From Desulfosoma caldarium (GTDB lineage: Bacteria > Desulfobacterota > Syntrophobacteria > Syntrophobacterales > DSM-9756): a DNA stretch of 64,000 bases. The DNA is taken from positions 124,001 through 188,000 of the forward strand of contig NZ_RJVA01000010.1 of NCBI RefSeq assembly GCF_003751385.1. Direction: 5' to 3'. The stretch's first letter is position 1, and every line of letters starts with the position of its first letter. The translations under genes and the position numbers were made by a program. Under the pieces are notes generated by a model that saw nothing but the letters and a program-made list of their open reading frames with translations, ran no database searches and was not told the origin of the DNA. Of the stretch, positions 16,771 through 29,267 are shown piece by piece.

Positions 16771-18003
16771 CTAATTGGAAGGCGGCGGTTCCTTTTTGAG
16801 GAGCAAGTAAAATGTTCCAGGGGCCTTGAGGTGCCCCGCCACTCGCTCCGCACTCGCTCCTGTGCCGCAAAAGAGGTCCAGTCGGTGAAGTCCTCGAATG
16901 GCCCCTCCGCTGTCCTGGTGCACCACCCATCGAGAGAGGGGCTTGATCGCGAGGGTGGCGTTATCACGCGGGGCCGGCAACGTGCCCTCAAGAAAGCCCA
17001 CAATAGCCTTGGGGTAAATTTCACCGTCCAAGGCAACGGATCGCCCCGCCGTGAGCGGCACGTTCAAACTTCCCACGGGGCCTTCGTCAACCCATCGAAA
17101 AAAGATGTAACTGGGATTGCGCCCGAGAAGTTCCGCCGTCCTTTCCGGGTGCGCGGCAAAGTATTGCCGCAGCCTCTGCATGGACATCTCTTCCTTGGGA
17201 ATCGCGCCTTCCTCCATGAGCACCTTGCCCACGCTGACATAAGGATGGCCGTTGGATGCCGCATAACCCACGCGCTGCTGGGATCCGTCCTCAAACTGCA
17301 GCAGCCCAGAACCTTGAATATGCAAGGTAAACACGTCAAATGGATTACCCAGCCACGCCAGGGCAGTGCCTTTGGCCTTTAGGGCGCCGCCCCCGTCGAT
17401 TTCCTTTCGGGAATAGTAGGGCACCAGCAGCCGCCCTTCAACCCGCCCCACCAGGGTTCGCACCCCGCTAGGATCCAACTTGACAAAAGGAAACCGCTCC
17501 AAAGCCACGCGAATCAAGTCCGGCGGCGGCTCGTAGATAGGATACCGGTAGTTTTCGTCCGGCTGCCTGCGCGCCATAAGAATGGGCTCAAAATAGCCGG
17601 TAATGAGCATTCCCGAGCTTTCTCTGGAAGCGGCCTTAGGGGTAAACCAGTCAAATTCCTGCGCCAGCGTGCGCTCATTCAGCCGCTTCTGCCGAAGGAG
17701 CTCAAGGAAAAGCAACACCGTATCCCGCACCTTTTCCTTGCTAACCGGGCGGCCGTTTATCTCCAAGGGACGATAATCGCGCACGCGATTCAGGTACACC
17801 AGAGACTGTTCCAGAGCCCTTTCCAGCCCTTGTCCTTGAAGATCGTCGGTCACACGAGGAATCTTTTTCGGCGAAACCTTCACGAAGCGCTCCGAGGGTT
17901 TGGGCCAAAGCTTGAAGAGGCCGCACCCCCCGAGCGCCACAAGTCCCATCAGCATCCACAGCAGCCCTGCACGAAGGCCTTTGGGCTTTCGCCCCCGGTT
18001 CAA
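16771..18003 (-). CDS. mltA: Membrane-bound lytic murein transglycosylase A
   Basis: This outer-membrane lipoprotein cleaves peptidoglycan glycan strands, making 1,6-anhydromuropeptides. The MltA barrel domain (LITGYFEPILMARRQ, then IHIQGSG-like FTLHIQGSGLLQFEDG) and the 3D domain with its catalytic Asp (VHQDSGGAIRGLHRLDLF, then FCGTG) are clear. The N-terminus has a lipobox (LVALGGC). I place the start at TTG 18003, with GAGGG five bases upstream and a normal signal peptide of about 25 residues; ATG 18084 would overlap ahcY by 44 bases and add a hydrophilic lead. It is the last gene of the panC-to-mltA run, 37 bases after ahcY. Confidence 0.92.
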   Translation of the reverse strand: MNRGRKPKGLRAGLLWMLMGLVALGGCGLFKLWPKPSERFVKVSPKKIPRVTDDLQGQGLERALEQSLVYLNRVRDYRPLEINGRPVSKEKVRDTVLLFLELLRQKRLNERTLAQEFDWFTPKAASRESSGMLITGYFEPILMARRQPDENYRYPIYEPPPDLIRVALERFPFVKLDPSGVRTLVGRVEGRLLVPYYSRKEIDGGGALKAKGTALAWLGNPFDVFTLHIQGSGLLQFEDGSQQRVGYAASNGHPYVSVGKVLMEEGAIPKEEMSMQRLRQYFAAHPERTAELLGRNPSYIFFRWVDEGPVGSLNVPLTAGRSVALDGEIYPKAIVGFLEGTLPAPRDNATLAIKPLSRWVVHQDSGGAIRGLHRLDLFCGTGASAERVAGHLKAPGTFYLLLKKEPPPSN

Positions 18004-18040
18004 GGCAGCCCTCGGCCATGTGCGGTGCACGGCTTGGCGG

Positions 18041-20530
<2,490 letters not shown>

Positions 20531-20540
<10 letters not shown>

Positions 20541-21241
20541 GGTTCTTCTCCCTCCCGTTGATGATTTGCAATTTGTGCCGGCGCCTCGCCTGGTGGGGTC
20601 GAGTGGCGCGCGGCACCGCTCCTGACCATTCCTTCCTGCGAGCTAACGAGCCCTCCCGAAATAACCAACTTGAAGGCGTCTTCCACGGAAATCTTCAGCG
20701 GAATAACGTCCGTGTCTGGAACCAGGAGGTAAAACCCCGAAGTGGGGTTAGGCGTCGTGGGCAAGAAAACATTAAGAACCCGCTGCTCTGTCATTTTCTG
20801 CACCTCGCCCCGCGCCACCCCCGTGACGAATCCCAAAGCATAAATCCCCTGTCGAGGGTATTGAATCAGGACCACCCGTTCAAAGCCTTCGCTTGTCTGC
20901 GTAAAAATGGCCACCATCAATTGCTTGACGGCCGAATAGATAGGGCGCACCAGGGGAATTTGGTAAACGATGCGTTCTCCAAAATCCATGATGCGGCTTC
21001 CCACGTAGTTTTTGACCAGCAACCCAATGATGAAAATAATAAGCACCACCACCACGATACCCAGTCCTGGAATGGGAAAGGGAATCAAGCGCTTCGGATT
21101 GTAAGGCTCGGGAAGCAGATTGAAAATTTTGTCCGAGTTTCGAAGAATGATGCTGATGACGTAAATGGTAAAAGAAAGTGGGACCACGGCAAGCAGTCCC
21201 GTAATGAAATAGCCTCGAATGCGATGTCTCAATCCTTTCAA
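20531..21241 (-). CDS. DUF502 family membrane protein
   Basis: A protein of about 236 residues with two N-terminal membrane segments ([20 protein letters not shown] and [16 protein letters not shown]) and the DUF502 signatures [16 protein letters not shown]-like sequence, [13 protein letters not shown] and [17 protein letters not shown]. The function of the family is unknown. The start is uncertain: TTG 21241 overlaps the panD stop as TTGA, and TTG 21250 lies 13 bases inside panD; both are non-ATG. It sits between panD and metK with overlaps on both sides, which implies coupled translation. Confidence 0.88.
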
Positions 21242-21615
21242 GAGCGACAACTCTGCACCAGCTCCGGCTTCTTGGGTTTGTTGCGTTCATCCAAAAGGAC
21301 CACGCGCGGCGTGTGCCTTCTGGCTTCTTCCTCTTCGTAATGGGCATAGGTGACGATAATGATGAAATCTCCCGGCGCCCCCATGCGAGCCGCCGCTCCG
21401 TTCAAACAGATATCCCCGCCCCCTCGAGGTCCCTCAATGGCGTAGGTCTCAAATCGCGCCCCCGTGCTCACGTTGTAGACCCTCACCTGTTCATAGGGCA
21501 GAATGTCGGCCAATTCCATAAGCTGCGCATCGATGGTCAGGCTTCCTTCGTAATGAAGGTTGGCATCGGTCACGCAGGCGCGATGCAACTTGGATTTCAT
21601 CATGGTGCGACGCAT
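21238..21615 (-). CDS. panD: Aspartate 1-decarboxylase precursor
   Basis: PanD converts L-aspartate to beta-alanine for pantothenate. The zymogen self-cleaves at a Gly-Ser bond to form a pyruvoyl group; that site is visible in [10 protein letters not shown]. Other conserved parts are [29 protein letters not shown], the [11 protein letters not shown] segment and [11 protein letters not shown]. The start at ATG 21615 has GGGAGG seven bases upstream. Length (125 residues) fits the family. It lies 32 bases after panC, so the two last-step enzymes of pantothenate synthesis are adjacent. Confidence 0.97.
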   Translation of the reverse strand: MRRTMMKSKLHRACVTDANLHYEGSLTIDAQLMELADILPYEQVRVYNVSTGARFETYAIEGPRGGGDICLNGAAARMGAPGDFIIIVTYAHYEEEEARRHTPRVVLLDERNKPKKPELVQSCRS

Positions 21616-21647
21616 GGCATGTCCTCCCGAAGGTATGGCCACGGGGC

Positions 21648-22493
21648 TTAAGGCTGAAGCACGGCGTTGTCGATGAGGCGCGCTTGCCCCACGTAGGCGG
21701 CCAGTGCCAGCACACCCGGGCGATCCAACGCGCCCATCTTTTCCAGGGTCTCGGCATCCCGCAACTCGGCATAGTCGATGCGAATGCTGGGCCCTTGCGC
21801 CAGAATCTTTCGAGCGGCCGAAACCAGGGCTGATCCGTCGCGCTCTCCAGCCTCAACCAGCCGAGAGGCCTCCGCCAAGGCTTGGGACAATAGGCGTGCT
21901 TGCTTGCGCTCGTCGGGCGACAGATACACGTTGCGGCTGCTCATAGCCAACCCGTCGGGTTCCCTCACGATGGGGTGCCCGACAATCTCCACGTCCATGG
22001 CCAAGTCTTGAACCATGCGTCGAATGGTCAGCAACTGCTGGTAGTCCTTTTCGCCAAAGACTGCCACATGGGGCTTGACAATGTGAAAAAGTTTGGCGAC
22101 CACCGTGGTGACTCCGCGGAAATGCCCGGGGCGTTTGGCGCCGCACAAGGGACGCGTAACTTCCAGCACCTCCACGTAGGTTTGAAACCCTTGGGGGTAC
22201 ATGTTTTCGACCGAGGGGGCAAAGACCACGTCCACACCCAGCGATGCCATGAGGCCCAGATCTCGGTCCAGATCTCGAGGATAGCGTTCGAAATCTTCTC
22301 CCGGACCGAACTGAGTGGGGTTGACAAACACACTGACCACCACCCGGTCGCTTTTTTCCTTGGCGCAACGCATTAGAGCCAGATGGCCTTCGTGAAGGTA
22401 GCCCATGGTCGGCACGAACCCGATGACCCGTCCTTCACGACGCCACAGGTTCGCCTGCTGCTGCATCTCGCCAACGGTGTCGATGACGCGCAT
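21648..22493 (-). CDS. panC: Pantothenate synthetase
   Basis: PanC joins pantoate and beta-alanine with ATP to form pantothenate. The 281-residue protein shows [14 protein letters not shown] (HIGH-like motif), [18 protein letters not shown], the [10 protein letters not shown] segment and the KMSKS-like [14 protein letters not shown]. An AAAGGAG site lies five bases before ATG 22493. It is the first gene of the minus-strand run leading to panD, DUF502, metK, ahcY and mltA. panB is not in the window. Confidence 0.98.
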   Translation of the reverse strand: MRVIDTVGEMQQQANLWRREGRVIGFVPTMGYLHEGHLALMRCAKEKSDRVVVSVFVNPTQFGPGEDFERYPRDLDRDLGLMASLGVDVVFAPSVENMYPQGFQTYVEVLEVTRPLCGAKRPGHFRGVTTVVAKLFHIVKPHVAVFGEKDYQQLLTIRRMVQDLAMDVEIVGHPIVREPDGLAMSSRNVYLSPDERKQARLLSQALAEASRLVEAGERDGSALVSAARKILAQGPSIRIDYAELRDAETLEKMGALDRPGVLALAAYVGQARLIDNAVLQP

Positions 22494-22865
22494 GGCTTCT
22501 CCTTTCTTCGGCTCTTACGGGCTGTTAACTAAAAAAGCCCTCGAGGCCGCTGCCTAGAAGGCTCAAAAAACAACCCTTGACCAATCAACACAACCCCTAC
22601 GTTACCTGCATCCGTCTCGGTCCTCTGGGGATCCAAGCGGCGGTGCCGGCACCCTCATGGTGCCGCATCCTGCCTATCACGCTCATTACCGAATGTCAAT
22701 AACCAGTGAGGGTCAGAAGTCCTTCCCTCCCCTGCAGCTTTATCCATCCCCCGCGCAGAGGCTCAGCACCCATGGTCCTTCACGCCGAAGGCTCGAGAGA
22801 AAAAAGCCGGGCAGCGGCGGCCGAACATCTCGAGTCAGCCCGTCCACTCAAGGGCCTGAAAAACC
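22494..22865. other. 372-base intergenic stretch
   Basis: No gene is supported on either strand. It should hold the promoter of the panC operon and the end of the transcript from the small membrane protein gene. The one structure seen is a 7-bp inverted repeat CGGCACC (22647-22653) / GGTGCCG (22659-22665) with a 5-base loop and no T run. Confidence 0.5.
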
Positions 22866-23255
22866 TCACTGCACGAATTCCGCGATGACGGAGTTTTTTT
22901 CTTTGAGCTTCTGGATGAGATGGTCCGCATGGCGGATCTTCGCCACAGCAGAACGAATAAGGTGAATCCCAAAGATCACCAAAACAAGACAGGCCAGGAG
23001 CAAAGGGGTCAGCAGCGGCCAGACCTGAATGACTCGATAGTGTTCGGAGGTGGCAATCAGAAAACTCACAAGACTTAAAGGCAGGGCAATCACAGCAATG
23101 CCCGTGCGCAGGAAGGCCAGGGAGGTTCTCTTTTCCGCCAGGAGCAATTGAATCTCATTGATCAGAAAAGCATCCACCTTGTGCTCGGGAGCACCGCCCT
23201 CGACAAGCGCCTTCATGGCATCATCCATTTTCGTCAAATGCTCGTCCTGCTTCAT
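22866..23255 (-). CDS. DUF202-like small membrane protein
   Basis: A 129-residue protein with a charged N-terminus, the DUF202/YidH-type signature LLLAEKRTSLAFLRTGIAVI, two hydrophobic segments (about residues 50-70 and 78-100) and a charged C-terminal helix. Members of this family have no established function. The ribosome site before ATG 23255 is poor. It follows rsmA by 212 bases on the same strand, so it may be read from the fbp-tsaD-rsmA transcript or separately. Confidence 0.75.
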   Translation of the reverse strand: MKQDEHLTKMDDAMKALVEGGAPEHKVDAFLINEIQLLLAEKRTSLAFLRTGIAVIALPLSLVSFLIATSEHYRVIQVWPLLTPLLLACLVLVIFGIHLIRSAVAKIRHADHLIQKLKEKNSVIAEFVQ

Positions 23256-23467
23256 CCCCGTAAAAACCCAAACCGACAGCCCTTAGAGCAGCCATGCTCT
23301 CCCAACGTGCCTAATACGTTTCCACGATCATCGCACCCGAGATCAGGGAAATCCATCACCCCTCAAGAGTCCGGAGATAGTTTGTCGTTCCGGTCCATCG
23401 ACCTTCGGGGTTCCGTGAGGTGACCCGCTACGGGCAACGTCCGCCGTGCTCGGGGCAGCTTTCATTT

Positions 23468-24322
23468 TCAGGCTTCCCCCTGGGCCAAAAAACGGGCGAG
23501 ATGAGCAAAATCTTTCGGTGTCAAAACCTCCGCTCTCAAGGCCGGATCGATGCCCACCATGCGCAGGGCCGCGCGCAGACTTTCCGCACACAGCCCATGA
23601 AACCCGGCAAGGCTGTTGGCCAGGGTCTTTCGCCTCTTTTGAAACGCTGCGTTGACCAGGCGTCGAAGCATGAAAAAGTCGACGCCGCCGAGATCTGCTT
23701 CGGACTCTGGAAAATCGATGCGAATCACCAAAGAATCCACCTTTGGCGGCGGATAAAACTGACCGGGTGCGACAGCAAACAGCGCCTTCACGCGCCCATA
23801 AAGGCTCAGCAGCACCGACAGAACACCGTAGTCCTTGGACCCCGGAGAAGCGGCCAAACGCCGGCCCACCTCCTTTTGCACCATGAAAACCCCGTGATGA
23901 ATGGCTCGGCGATGCTCCAAAAGCTGAAACATGAGGGGCGATGTGATCTGATACGGCAGATTGCCCACCAACACCAGTCGACGGCCGGATTCTTTCGCCA
24001 CGCGCGTCCAGTCAAAACGAAGGACATCGATGCGGTGGACTCGAGCCCCATGACCGCGATGGCGCAGCGCTTCCTCCACGTAGTCGGCCAGTCCAGTGTC
24101 CAATTCCACCAGATGCAGCCTGGGGCACAAAGGCAGGAGATGGGCGGTGAGGATGCCCAGGCCAGGCCCAATTTCCACCACCACATCGTCCGGAGAAAGA
24201 TGGGCCGCTGCAACGATCTTTTCAGCCGTTCGAGGCTGCGTCAGGAAATGCTGGCCTAGCCTTTTTTTGGGTCGTCCTCCGTGGCGTCTAAAGTATTCGT
24301 GCGGCGACAGAAAACCGTTCAT
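23468..24322 (-). CDS. rsmA: 16S rRNA dimethyladenosine transferase RsmA (KsgA)
   Basis: RsmA dimethylates A1518 and A1519 in helix 45 of 16S rRNA using SAM. The 284 residues contain KKRLGQHFL, SAM motif I VVEIGPGLGILT, the acidic loop VELD, and the catalytic motif IV GNLPYQITSP, with the C-terminal FQKRRKTLAN region. It begins four bases after the tsaD stop, so the two are co-transcribed and possibly coupled. Length is typical. Confidence 0.97.
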   Translation of the reverse strand: MNGFLSPHEYFRRHGGRPKKRLGQHFLTQPRTAEKIVAAAHLSPDDVVVEIGPGLGILTAHLLPLCPRLHLVELDTGLADYVEEALRHRGHGARVHRIDVLRFDWTRVAKESGRRLVLVGNLPYQITSPLMFQLLEHRRAIHHGVFMVQKEVGRRLAASPGSKDYGVLSVLLSLYGRVKALFAVAPGQFYPPPKVDSLVIRIDFPESEADLGGVDFFMLRRLVNAAFQKRRKTLANSLAGFHGLCAESLRAALRMVGIDPALRAEVLTPKDFAHLARFLAQGEA

Positions 24323-24326
24323 GGGC

Positions 24327-25352
24327 CTAAGCCCCGTTTAGCCACCGCGAAACAGCGTCCAGCTGCAGCGGATCTCGCGCAAACCCTCGACGCTGCCACA
24401 CGCGATAGCCGGCCATGGCAATCATGACCGCATTGTCGGTACAATACCGTATGGAGGGAATGTAAAGGTTCACTCTTCGGTACGCCGCTTCCTCTTGAAG
24501 CGTGGCCCGTAGCCGGCTGTTGGCGGCCACACCGCCCGCCACGGCAACATGGCGCACCTGAAAACGTTCCACGGCGGCCATGGTTTTTTCTACGAGCACA
24601 CCGACCACGGCTTCCTGAAAACTGGCCGCCAGGTCTTCCAGCCGGTACGGCGTTGTAAAGCCTTCTGAAGGCAACCCGTGTTTCTTGACGAAATAGGCCA
24701 CCGCCGTCTTGATGCCGCTGAAGCTAAAATCCAGGGAGCCCTTTTCGAGATGAGCCTTGGGAAAGGAAAACGCCGAGGGATTTCCGTTTTGCGCCAGCCG
24801 ATCGATGACCACCCCACCTGGATATCCCAACCCCAACAATTTGGCGACCTTATCGTAGGCTTCCCCCGCCGCATCGTCGCGAGTACTTCCCACGCAACGG
24901 GCCGTGCCGTCCGCCCCAACGTAATACAGCGCTGTGTGCCCTCCGGAAACCACCAGACACACTAAAGGCTCGTCTGGCCGTTGGGCATTCACGAACGCGG
25001 CTTCCATGTGCCCTTCTAAGTGATTCACGGCAATGAGCGGTTTTTTCATGGCATAGGCCAACCCCTTGGCGGCGCTCAACCCCACCAGGAGGGCTCCGAT
25101 GAGCCCCGGGCCTTGCGTCACCGCCAGAGCGTCCACATGCCGCAGGGCAACGCCCCCTGCACGCAAGGCTTCGTTGATCACCGGTAAAATATTTTCCACA
25201 TGCTTTCGAGACGCCAGCTCGGGCACCACCCCGCCATAGGGGCTGTGCACCGCAATTTGGCTCGCTACCACGTCCGAGACGATGTGTCGGCCGTCTCGAA
25301 CCAAGGCCGCCGCCGTCTCATCACAGGAAGTCTCCACACCAAGAATGAGCAT
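24327..25352 (-). CDS. tsaD: tRNA N6-threonylcarbamoyladenosine transferase TsaD
   Basis: TsaD is the catalytic subunit that transfers the threonylcarbamoyl group to A37 of ANN-decoding tRNAs, working with TsaB and TsaE. The ASKHA-fold protein shows LGVETSCDETAAALV, the metal-binding NHLEGHMEAAF (two His), SGGHTALYYV, and VAGGVAANSRLR. The N-terminus fits best at ATG 25352; the frame has an upstream GTG at 25367. It follows fbp by 24 bases and precedes rsmA by four. tsaB, tsaC and tsaE are not in the window. Confidence 0.97.
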   Translation of the reverse strand: MLILGVETSCDETAAALVRDGRHIVSDVVASQIAVHSPYGGVVPELASRKHVENILPVINEALRAGGVALRHVDALAVTQGPGLIGALLVGLSAAKGLAYAMKKPLIAVNHLEGHMEAAFVNAQRPDEPLVCLVVSGGHTALYYVGADGTARCVGSTRDDAAGEAYDKVAKLLGLGYPGGVVIDRLAQNGNPSAFSFPKAHLEKGSLDFSFSGIKTAVAYFVKKHGLPSEGFTTPYRLEDLAASFQEAVVGVLVEKTMAAVERFQVRHVAVAGGVAANSRLRATLQEEAAYRRVNLYIPSIRYCTDNAVMIAMAGYRVWQRRGFARDPLQLDAVSRWLNGA

Positions 25353-25376
25353 TCCCGTTGTCACCACCTCAAGCCC

Positions 25377-26399
25377 CTAGGGTGCCTCACCGCGTAGGAA
25401 CCGGCCCGCTTCGTCCACATCTTCTTGACTGCCCACGAATAAGGGCACGCGATCGTGCAAGGTTTGCGGCTCGATGTCCAAAATGCGCCGCACGCCGTCC
25501 GTGGCGGCACCTCCCGCCTGTTCGGCCACCATGGCCATGGGCGCCGCCTCAAACATAAGCCGCAGCTTTCCCGAAGGCTTTTTGGGATCCTTGCGGTCGG
25601 CGGGATACATGAAGATGCCACCCTTCAAAAGATTCCGATGGAAGTCGCTAACTAGTGATCCAATGTAACGCGACGTGTAAGGACGGCCCTTGGACACGTC
25701 GGGGGTCTTCAGATAATCCACGTAGCGGCGCACACCTTCGTCCCAGTAGTTATAGTTGCCTTCGTTGATACTGAAAATTTTTCCTCGTTTGGGCATGCGT
25801 ATGTTCTCGTGGCTGAGGAAAAATTCTCCCAACGCTGGATGGAGCGTAAAGCCGTGGACGCCCTGTCCTGTGGTGTAAACAAGCATGGTGCTAGACCCGT
25901 AAATGAAATACCCGGCCGCCACCTGTTCCGTGCCCTTGCGTAGCACCTCTTCCAAGGTCACCGGACCGCCCTCGTGAAGGCGACGCCGAATGGAGAAAAT
26001 CGTGCCCACACTCACGTTCACATCGATGTTGGAAGATCCATCCAGGGGATCCATTAGCAAAATATAGGGGCCGTGGGGAACAGTGGAGGGAATCTCGATA
26101 ATATCCGCGTCCTCTTCCGAGGCCATGGCACATAACTGCTCAGACTGGCTCAATCGGCGAACCAGCACACGGTGGGCGTAATCGTCTAGCTTTTGCACCT
26201 GTTCACCGTAGACGTTGATGTCTCCCGTAAACCCGTAAATGTCGTTTAACCCCGCCTTGTTCAGTTCCCGATTGATGAGCTTTGCGGCCACCACCAACTC
26301 GTTAAAAAGGAGGGTAAAGGCGCCTGTCGCTTGAGGCGTCAAGCGCTGCTGGCGAAGAAGATGCTCGGTCACTGTAACGCCCACTTTTTTCCCTTGCAT
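25377..26399 (-). CDS. fbp: Class I fructose-1,6-bisphosphatase
   Basis: This gluconeogenic enzyme hydrolyses fructose-1,6-bisphosphate to fructose-6-phosphate. The 340-residue protein has the metal-binding motif [20 protein letters not shown], the Glu of the EEDADII segment, and the substrate loop [27 protein letters not shown] site precedes ATG 26399. A good promoter lies about 140 bases upstream (26538-26565). It leads the fbp-tsaD-rsmA run, so its expression is tied to two RNA-modification genes. Confidence 0.97.
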   Translation of the reverse strand: MQGKKVGVTVTEHLLRQQRLTPQATGAFTLLFNELVVAAKLINRELNKAGLNDIYGFTGDINVYGEQVQKLDDYAHRVLVRRLSQSEQLCAMASEEDADIIEIPSTVPHGPYILLMDPLDGSSNIDVNVSVGTIFSIRRRLHEGGPVTLEEVLRKGTEQVAAGYFIYGSSTMLVYTTGQGVHGFTLHPALGEFFLSHENIRMPKRGKIFSINEGNYNYWDEGVRRYVDYLKTPDVSKGRPYTSRYIGSLVSDFHRNLLKGGIFMYPADRKDPKKPSGKLRLMFEAAPMAMVAEQAGGAATDGVRRILDIEPQTLHDRVPLFVGSQEDVDEAGRFLRGEAP

Positions 26400-26537
26400 G
26401 CCCGCTGCCTCCCTTCTCAGGGTTTTTCGAAAAGCACCCCTTTCCGTTGCCCTCTTTCAGCCCCTCGGGCGTCCGCCCCCCGTCCGACCTTCACTCTTAA
26501 AAAACCACCGCCATGGCCGACCTTTCAAAGCACGTGC

Positions 26538-26565
26538 ATTATAGCAGCGAAGCCGTACCGTACAA
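26538..26565 (-). promoter_or_regulatory. Sigma70-type promoter for fbp
   Basis: On the minus strand TTGTAC (plus positions 26560-26565) and a perfect TATAAT (26538-26543) are separated by 16 bases. It points toward fbp and leaves a leader of about 130 bases before ATG 26399. Confidence 0.65.
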
Positions 26566-26589
26566 AGACGTCTTTACGTTATTCCTGGC

Positions 26590-26618
26590 TTGACATAACG
26601 AGGAAGTCGGCTTTAAAA
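26590..26618 (+). promoter_or_regulatory. Candidate promoter for moaA
   Basis: A perfect TTGACA (26590-26595) is followed after 17 bases by TTAAAA (26613-26618). Transcription would begin some 40 bases before the moaA start at 26667. The -10 element is imperfect. It is back-to-back with the fbp promoter. Confidence 0.5.
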
Positions 26619-26666
26619 GGCTATGAAACGGTGGCAATCGAAGACCGGACGATCGAGGATGGCGCC

Positions 26667-27662
26667 ATGCCTCAAGAACTCGTGGATGGGTACGCACGAC
26701 GCGTGGATTATTTGAGGCTTTCTGTCACGGATCGGTGCAACCTTCGGTGCACCTATTGCCTGCCTTCGGAAGGTTTTCACTTTCTTCCACACGAAGACAT
26801 TTTGCGCTATGAGGAATTGCTGCGGCTGGTGGCGATCGCTTCGCGTCTTGGCATCTCCAAGGTGCGCGTCACCGGTGGAGAACCTCTCGTGCGCAAGGGC
26901 ATTTTGGAGTTTTTGGGGCGCCTTTGCGCCTTTTCCCAAATTCGGGATGTGAGCCTCACCACCAACGGGGTGCTTTTGGAATCGCTGGTGGAGGGGCTCT
27001 GGGCTGCCGGCGTGCGGCGCCTCAATGTGAGTTTAGATACGCTGCAGCCGGCAAAATATGAGGCCATCACCGGGGTCGATGCCTTTTGGAAGGTGTGGCG
27101 GGGATTGAGCGCCGTGCTGGATCGTGGATTTACTCCCGTAAAGATCAACGTGGTCGCCATTCGAGGTGTCAACGACGATGAAATTGAGGCGCTGGCCGAA
27201 CTGACCCGGTCTTATCCGTTTCATGTGCGTTTCATCGAGCTCATGCCTTTTCGGCTGGAAGCTTACGAAGAACGCTATCTTTCGGCCGACGTGATCCTGC
27301 AGCGCCTTCGCGCCATGGGAGCCCTTCTTCCGGCCCGTTCGGAAAACGGCAATGGACCCGCGCGGTATTATCAATTTCCCAACGCTCCGGGAAAGATCGG
27401 CTTGATCAGTCCCATGAGCCATCATTTCTGCCCGTCGTGCAATCGGCTGCGCATTACGGCCGAAGGGAGCCTGCGAACCTGCCTTTTTTCCGACCGTGAC
27501 GTGGACCTTCGAGGTCCACTGCGCTGCGGGTGCAGCGATGAAGAAATCGCTGCGTTGATTCTCGAGGCCGTCCAAAAGAAACCGCAACGGCACCACGCCA
27601 ACGACGCCCCCGTGGCGCACCGCAAGTGCCATTCGCGCCCCATGACTGCCATCGGCGGCTAG
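26667..27662 (+). CDS. moaA: GTP 3',8-cyclase MoaA
   Basis: The radical-SAM enzyme MoaA carries out the first step of molybdopterin synthesis, with MoaC. The first cluster motif CNLRCTYC is followed by VTGGEPLVRKGI, and the C-terminal cluster by FCPSCNRLRITAEGSLRTCLF; the chain ends in the Gly-Gly tail that MoaA needs for activity. Although the frame is open from 26331, ATG 26667 gives a normal 331 residues and has GAGGA seven bases upstream. No other mo- gene is adjacent. Molybdo- or tungsto-enzymes such as formate dehydrogenase are common in related anaerobes. Confidence 0.96.
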   Translation: MPQELVDGYARRVDYLRLSVTDRCNLRCTYCLPSEGFHFLPHEDILRYEELLRLVAIASRLGISKVRVTGGEPLVRKGILEFLGRLCAFSQIRDVSLTTNGVLLESLVEGLWAAGVRRLNVSLDTLQPAKYEAITGVDAFWKVWRGLSAVLDRGFTPVKINVVAIRGVNDDEIEALAELTRSYPFHVRFIELMPFRLEAYEERYLSADVILQRLRAMGALLPARSENGNGPARYYQFPNAPGKIGLISPMSHHFCPSCNRLRITAEGSLRTCLFSDRDVDLRGPLRCGCSDEEIAALILEAVQKKPQRHHANDAPVAHRKCHSRPMTAIGG

Positions 27663-28157
27663 CCGCGCGTTGAGGAAGGGACCCGTCCACGCGGTATGCG
27701 CCGTAAAACCTCATGGGGTCTTGGACCGCCACGAAGAACATGGCCATGAACGCTTGATGCTCTTTCGGGCGAGTGAAACATTCTTGTCTACGACCGTGGC
27801 GTTTTCCTCACTGTGGAGGCCACGGCGAGGCGCGATGCTGGGTCGTGGCTTTCGCCGCCTCTATGGAAAAAAAAGAAGGAGGCGCACACCGAGCCATGCC
27901 GTTTCGCGGCGCGCGTAGCTTCCCTACTTCGCTTTTCGGACCACCTGTTCGATGGATCTCGCAGGAACCCTTTGTTCGTGTCCTGTCGCTGGAATGGACC
28001 GGAGTGGCTGGTGCGCCGTTGCAGGTGGCCATACAGGCCGCCTCGACGAAACCAGGGACAAAGCCTTGCGCTGAAGGGATCGCGTCCCGGCAAGGCATCG
28101 CTGGCCTTTGTAGGCCCCTTGGTGCAGCTGGTGCTCGCCGGTGCTTTAGGCCCCGAA
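27663..28157. other. 495-base stretch without a recognised gene
   Basis: This gap lies between the convergent moaA and ROK genes. Several frames are open but their translations are rich in Arg, Ala, Pro and Ser without domains or ribosome sites, so I treat them as chance. No terminator with a convincing T run, tRNA or known small RNA was seen. A run of eight A residues occurs near 27866-27873. Confidence 0.5.
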
Positions 28158-29150
28158 TCAGGAGGAATTGCCCAATCTCCCCTGCAGACCTTGCCAGGCC
28201 AAGCGGGCCGCTCCGTAAAGAGGCGCCAGGGAACCGAGGTGGGTCCGATAAATTCTGATTTTCGTGGGGTGGAGCATGCGCGGCGTGGTTTTGAGGGTCT
28301 CCATGAGGTGCGGGAAAAACAGATCCCAGGCCTCGCTCACCCCTCCCCCCACAATGGCCGTCTGAATACCGAGAAAGGTAAAAAGGTTTCCCAGCGCCAG
28401 ACCCAAAGCCCAGCCCATGCGCCGAAACAGATCGAGGGCGTGCGGGTGTCCTGCCCGAGCGGCCTTGTCCACGTGTTCCGGTGTGAGAGATTGCGAGGCG
28501 ATGGCTTCGCGGAGCCACGAAGGCATCGGGCTTCCTTCCTGAAAGGCCTGCGTCATGCCCCGGGTCAAAGCGGATCCCGAGGCGTGAGCTTCCAGACACC
28601 CCGTTTGCCCACAGGCGCAGGGCGGCCCGTGAGGGTCCACGATGACGTGGCCGATTTCTCCCACAAAACCTAAGCCATCGCCGAGCCACAGGGAACCGCC
28701 GGCCACGAGGCAGCCTCCGACTCCCGTGCCCAGCGTCACGCCGATCCAGTTGGCCGCGTGTCGGCCTTGTCCGGCCCAAAGTTCGCCAAGGCCGAACACA
28801 TTGGCATCGTTTTCCATAAAGACGGGAATGCCCAAGGCATCTTTCAGGCGAGGCGCCAGGGGAAATCCCGCCATGTTGGGAAGATTCGGTGAAAAGACGA
28901 CGCGCCCCTCTGGGATGTCAAGCTTTCCGGCAACGCCGAGCCCTACGGCCAGAACTCGGCCTTCGTCTGCCCGCCGCGCCTCCATGAGGTTTCGGCATGC
29001 TTGAACGAGGTTTTCCAACAGACTTTCCGGAGGACCGAGGGCTTGGGAGGGCAGACGTTCAAGGGCGTATTTTTCTCCCTTCTCATCAAAGAGGCCCATT
29101 TTGATGAAGGTTCCGCCGATATCGACCCCGATGCAGTATGCTTTCCCCAT
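28158..29150 (-). CDS. ROK family sugar kinase (glucokinase-like)
   Basis: A 330-residue ROK-family kinase. The N-terminal phosphate loop GVDIGGTFIKMGLFD, the catalytic Asp in MENDANVFGLGE, GVTLGTGVGGCLV and the zinc-binding CACGQTGCLEAHASG are all intact, and HVIVD contributes the zinc His. There is no N-terminal DNA-binding domain, so it is an enzyme rather than a repressor; glucose or a related hexose is the most likely substrate. ATG 29150 has AAGGGA nine bases upstream. It lies 117 bases after the acyl-CoA synthetase gene on the same strand. Confidence 0.93.
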   Translation of the reverse strand: MGKAYCIGVDIGGTFIKMGLFDEKGEKYALERLPSQALGPPESLLENLVQACRNLMEARRADEGRVLAVGLGVAGKLDIPEGRVVFSPNLPNMAGFPLAPRLKDALGIPVFMENDANVFGLGELWAGQGRHAANWIGVTLGTGVGGCLVAGGSLWLGDGLGFVGEIGHVIVDPHGPPCACGQTGCLEAHASGSALTRGMTQAFQEGSPMPSWLREAIASQSLTPEHVDKAARAGHPHALDLFRRMGWALGLALGNLFTFLGIQTAIVGGGVSEAWDLFFPHLMETLKTTPRMLHPTKIRIYRTHLGSLAPLYGAARLAWQGLQGRLGNSS

Positions 29151-29267
29151 GGACGGTGTTCCCTTTGGAAACGTGCAGGCTATGGATTCTCGCCTTTCTT
29201 CGGCCCTCCGTGCACTCACAGGAACGCACAGCCATCCCGACGGCGACCCTGAAGCGAGGGGCGGTGC

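Noticed and set aside
27808-28779. A 323-residue minus-strand frame covering the gap after the ROK gene.
   Set aside because: It runs through the ROK coding region in another frame and shows no family features.
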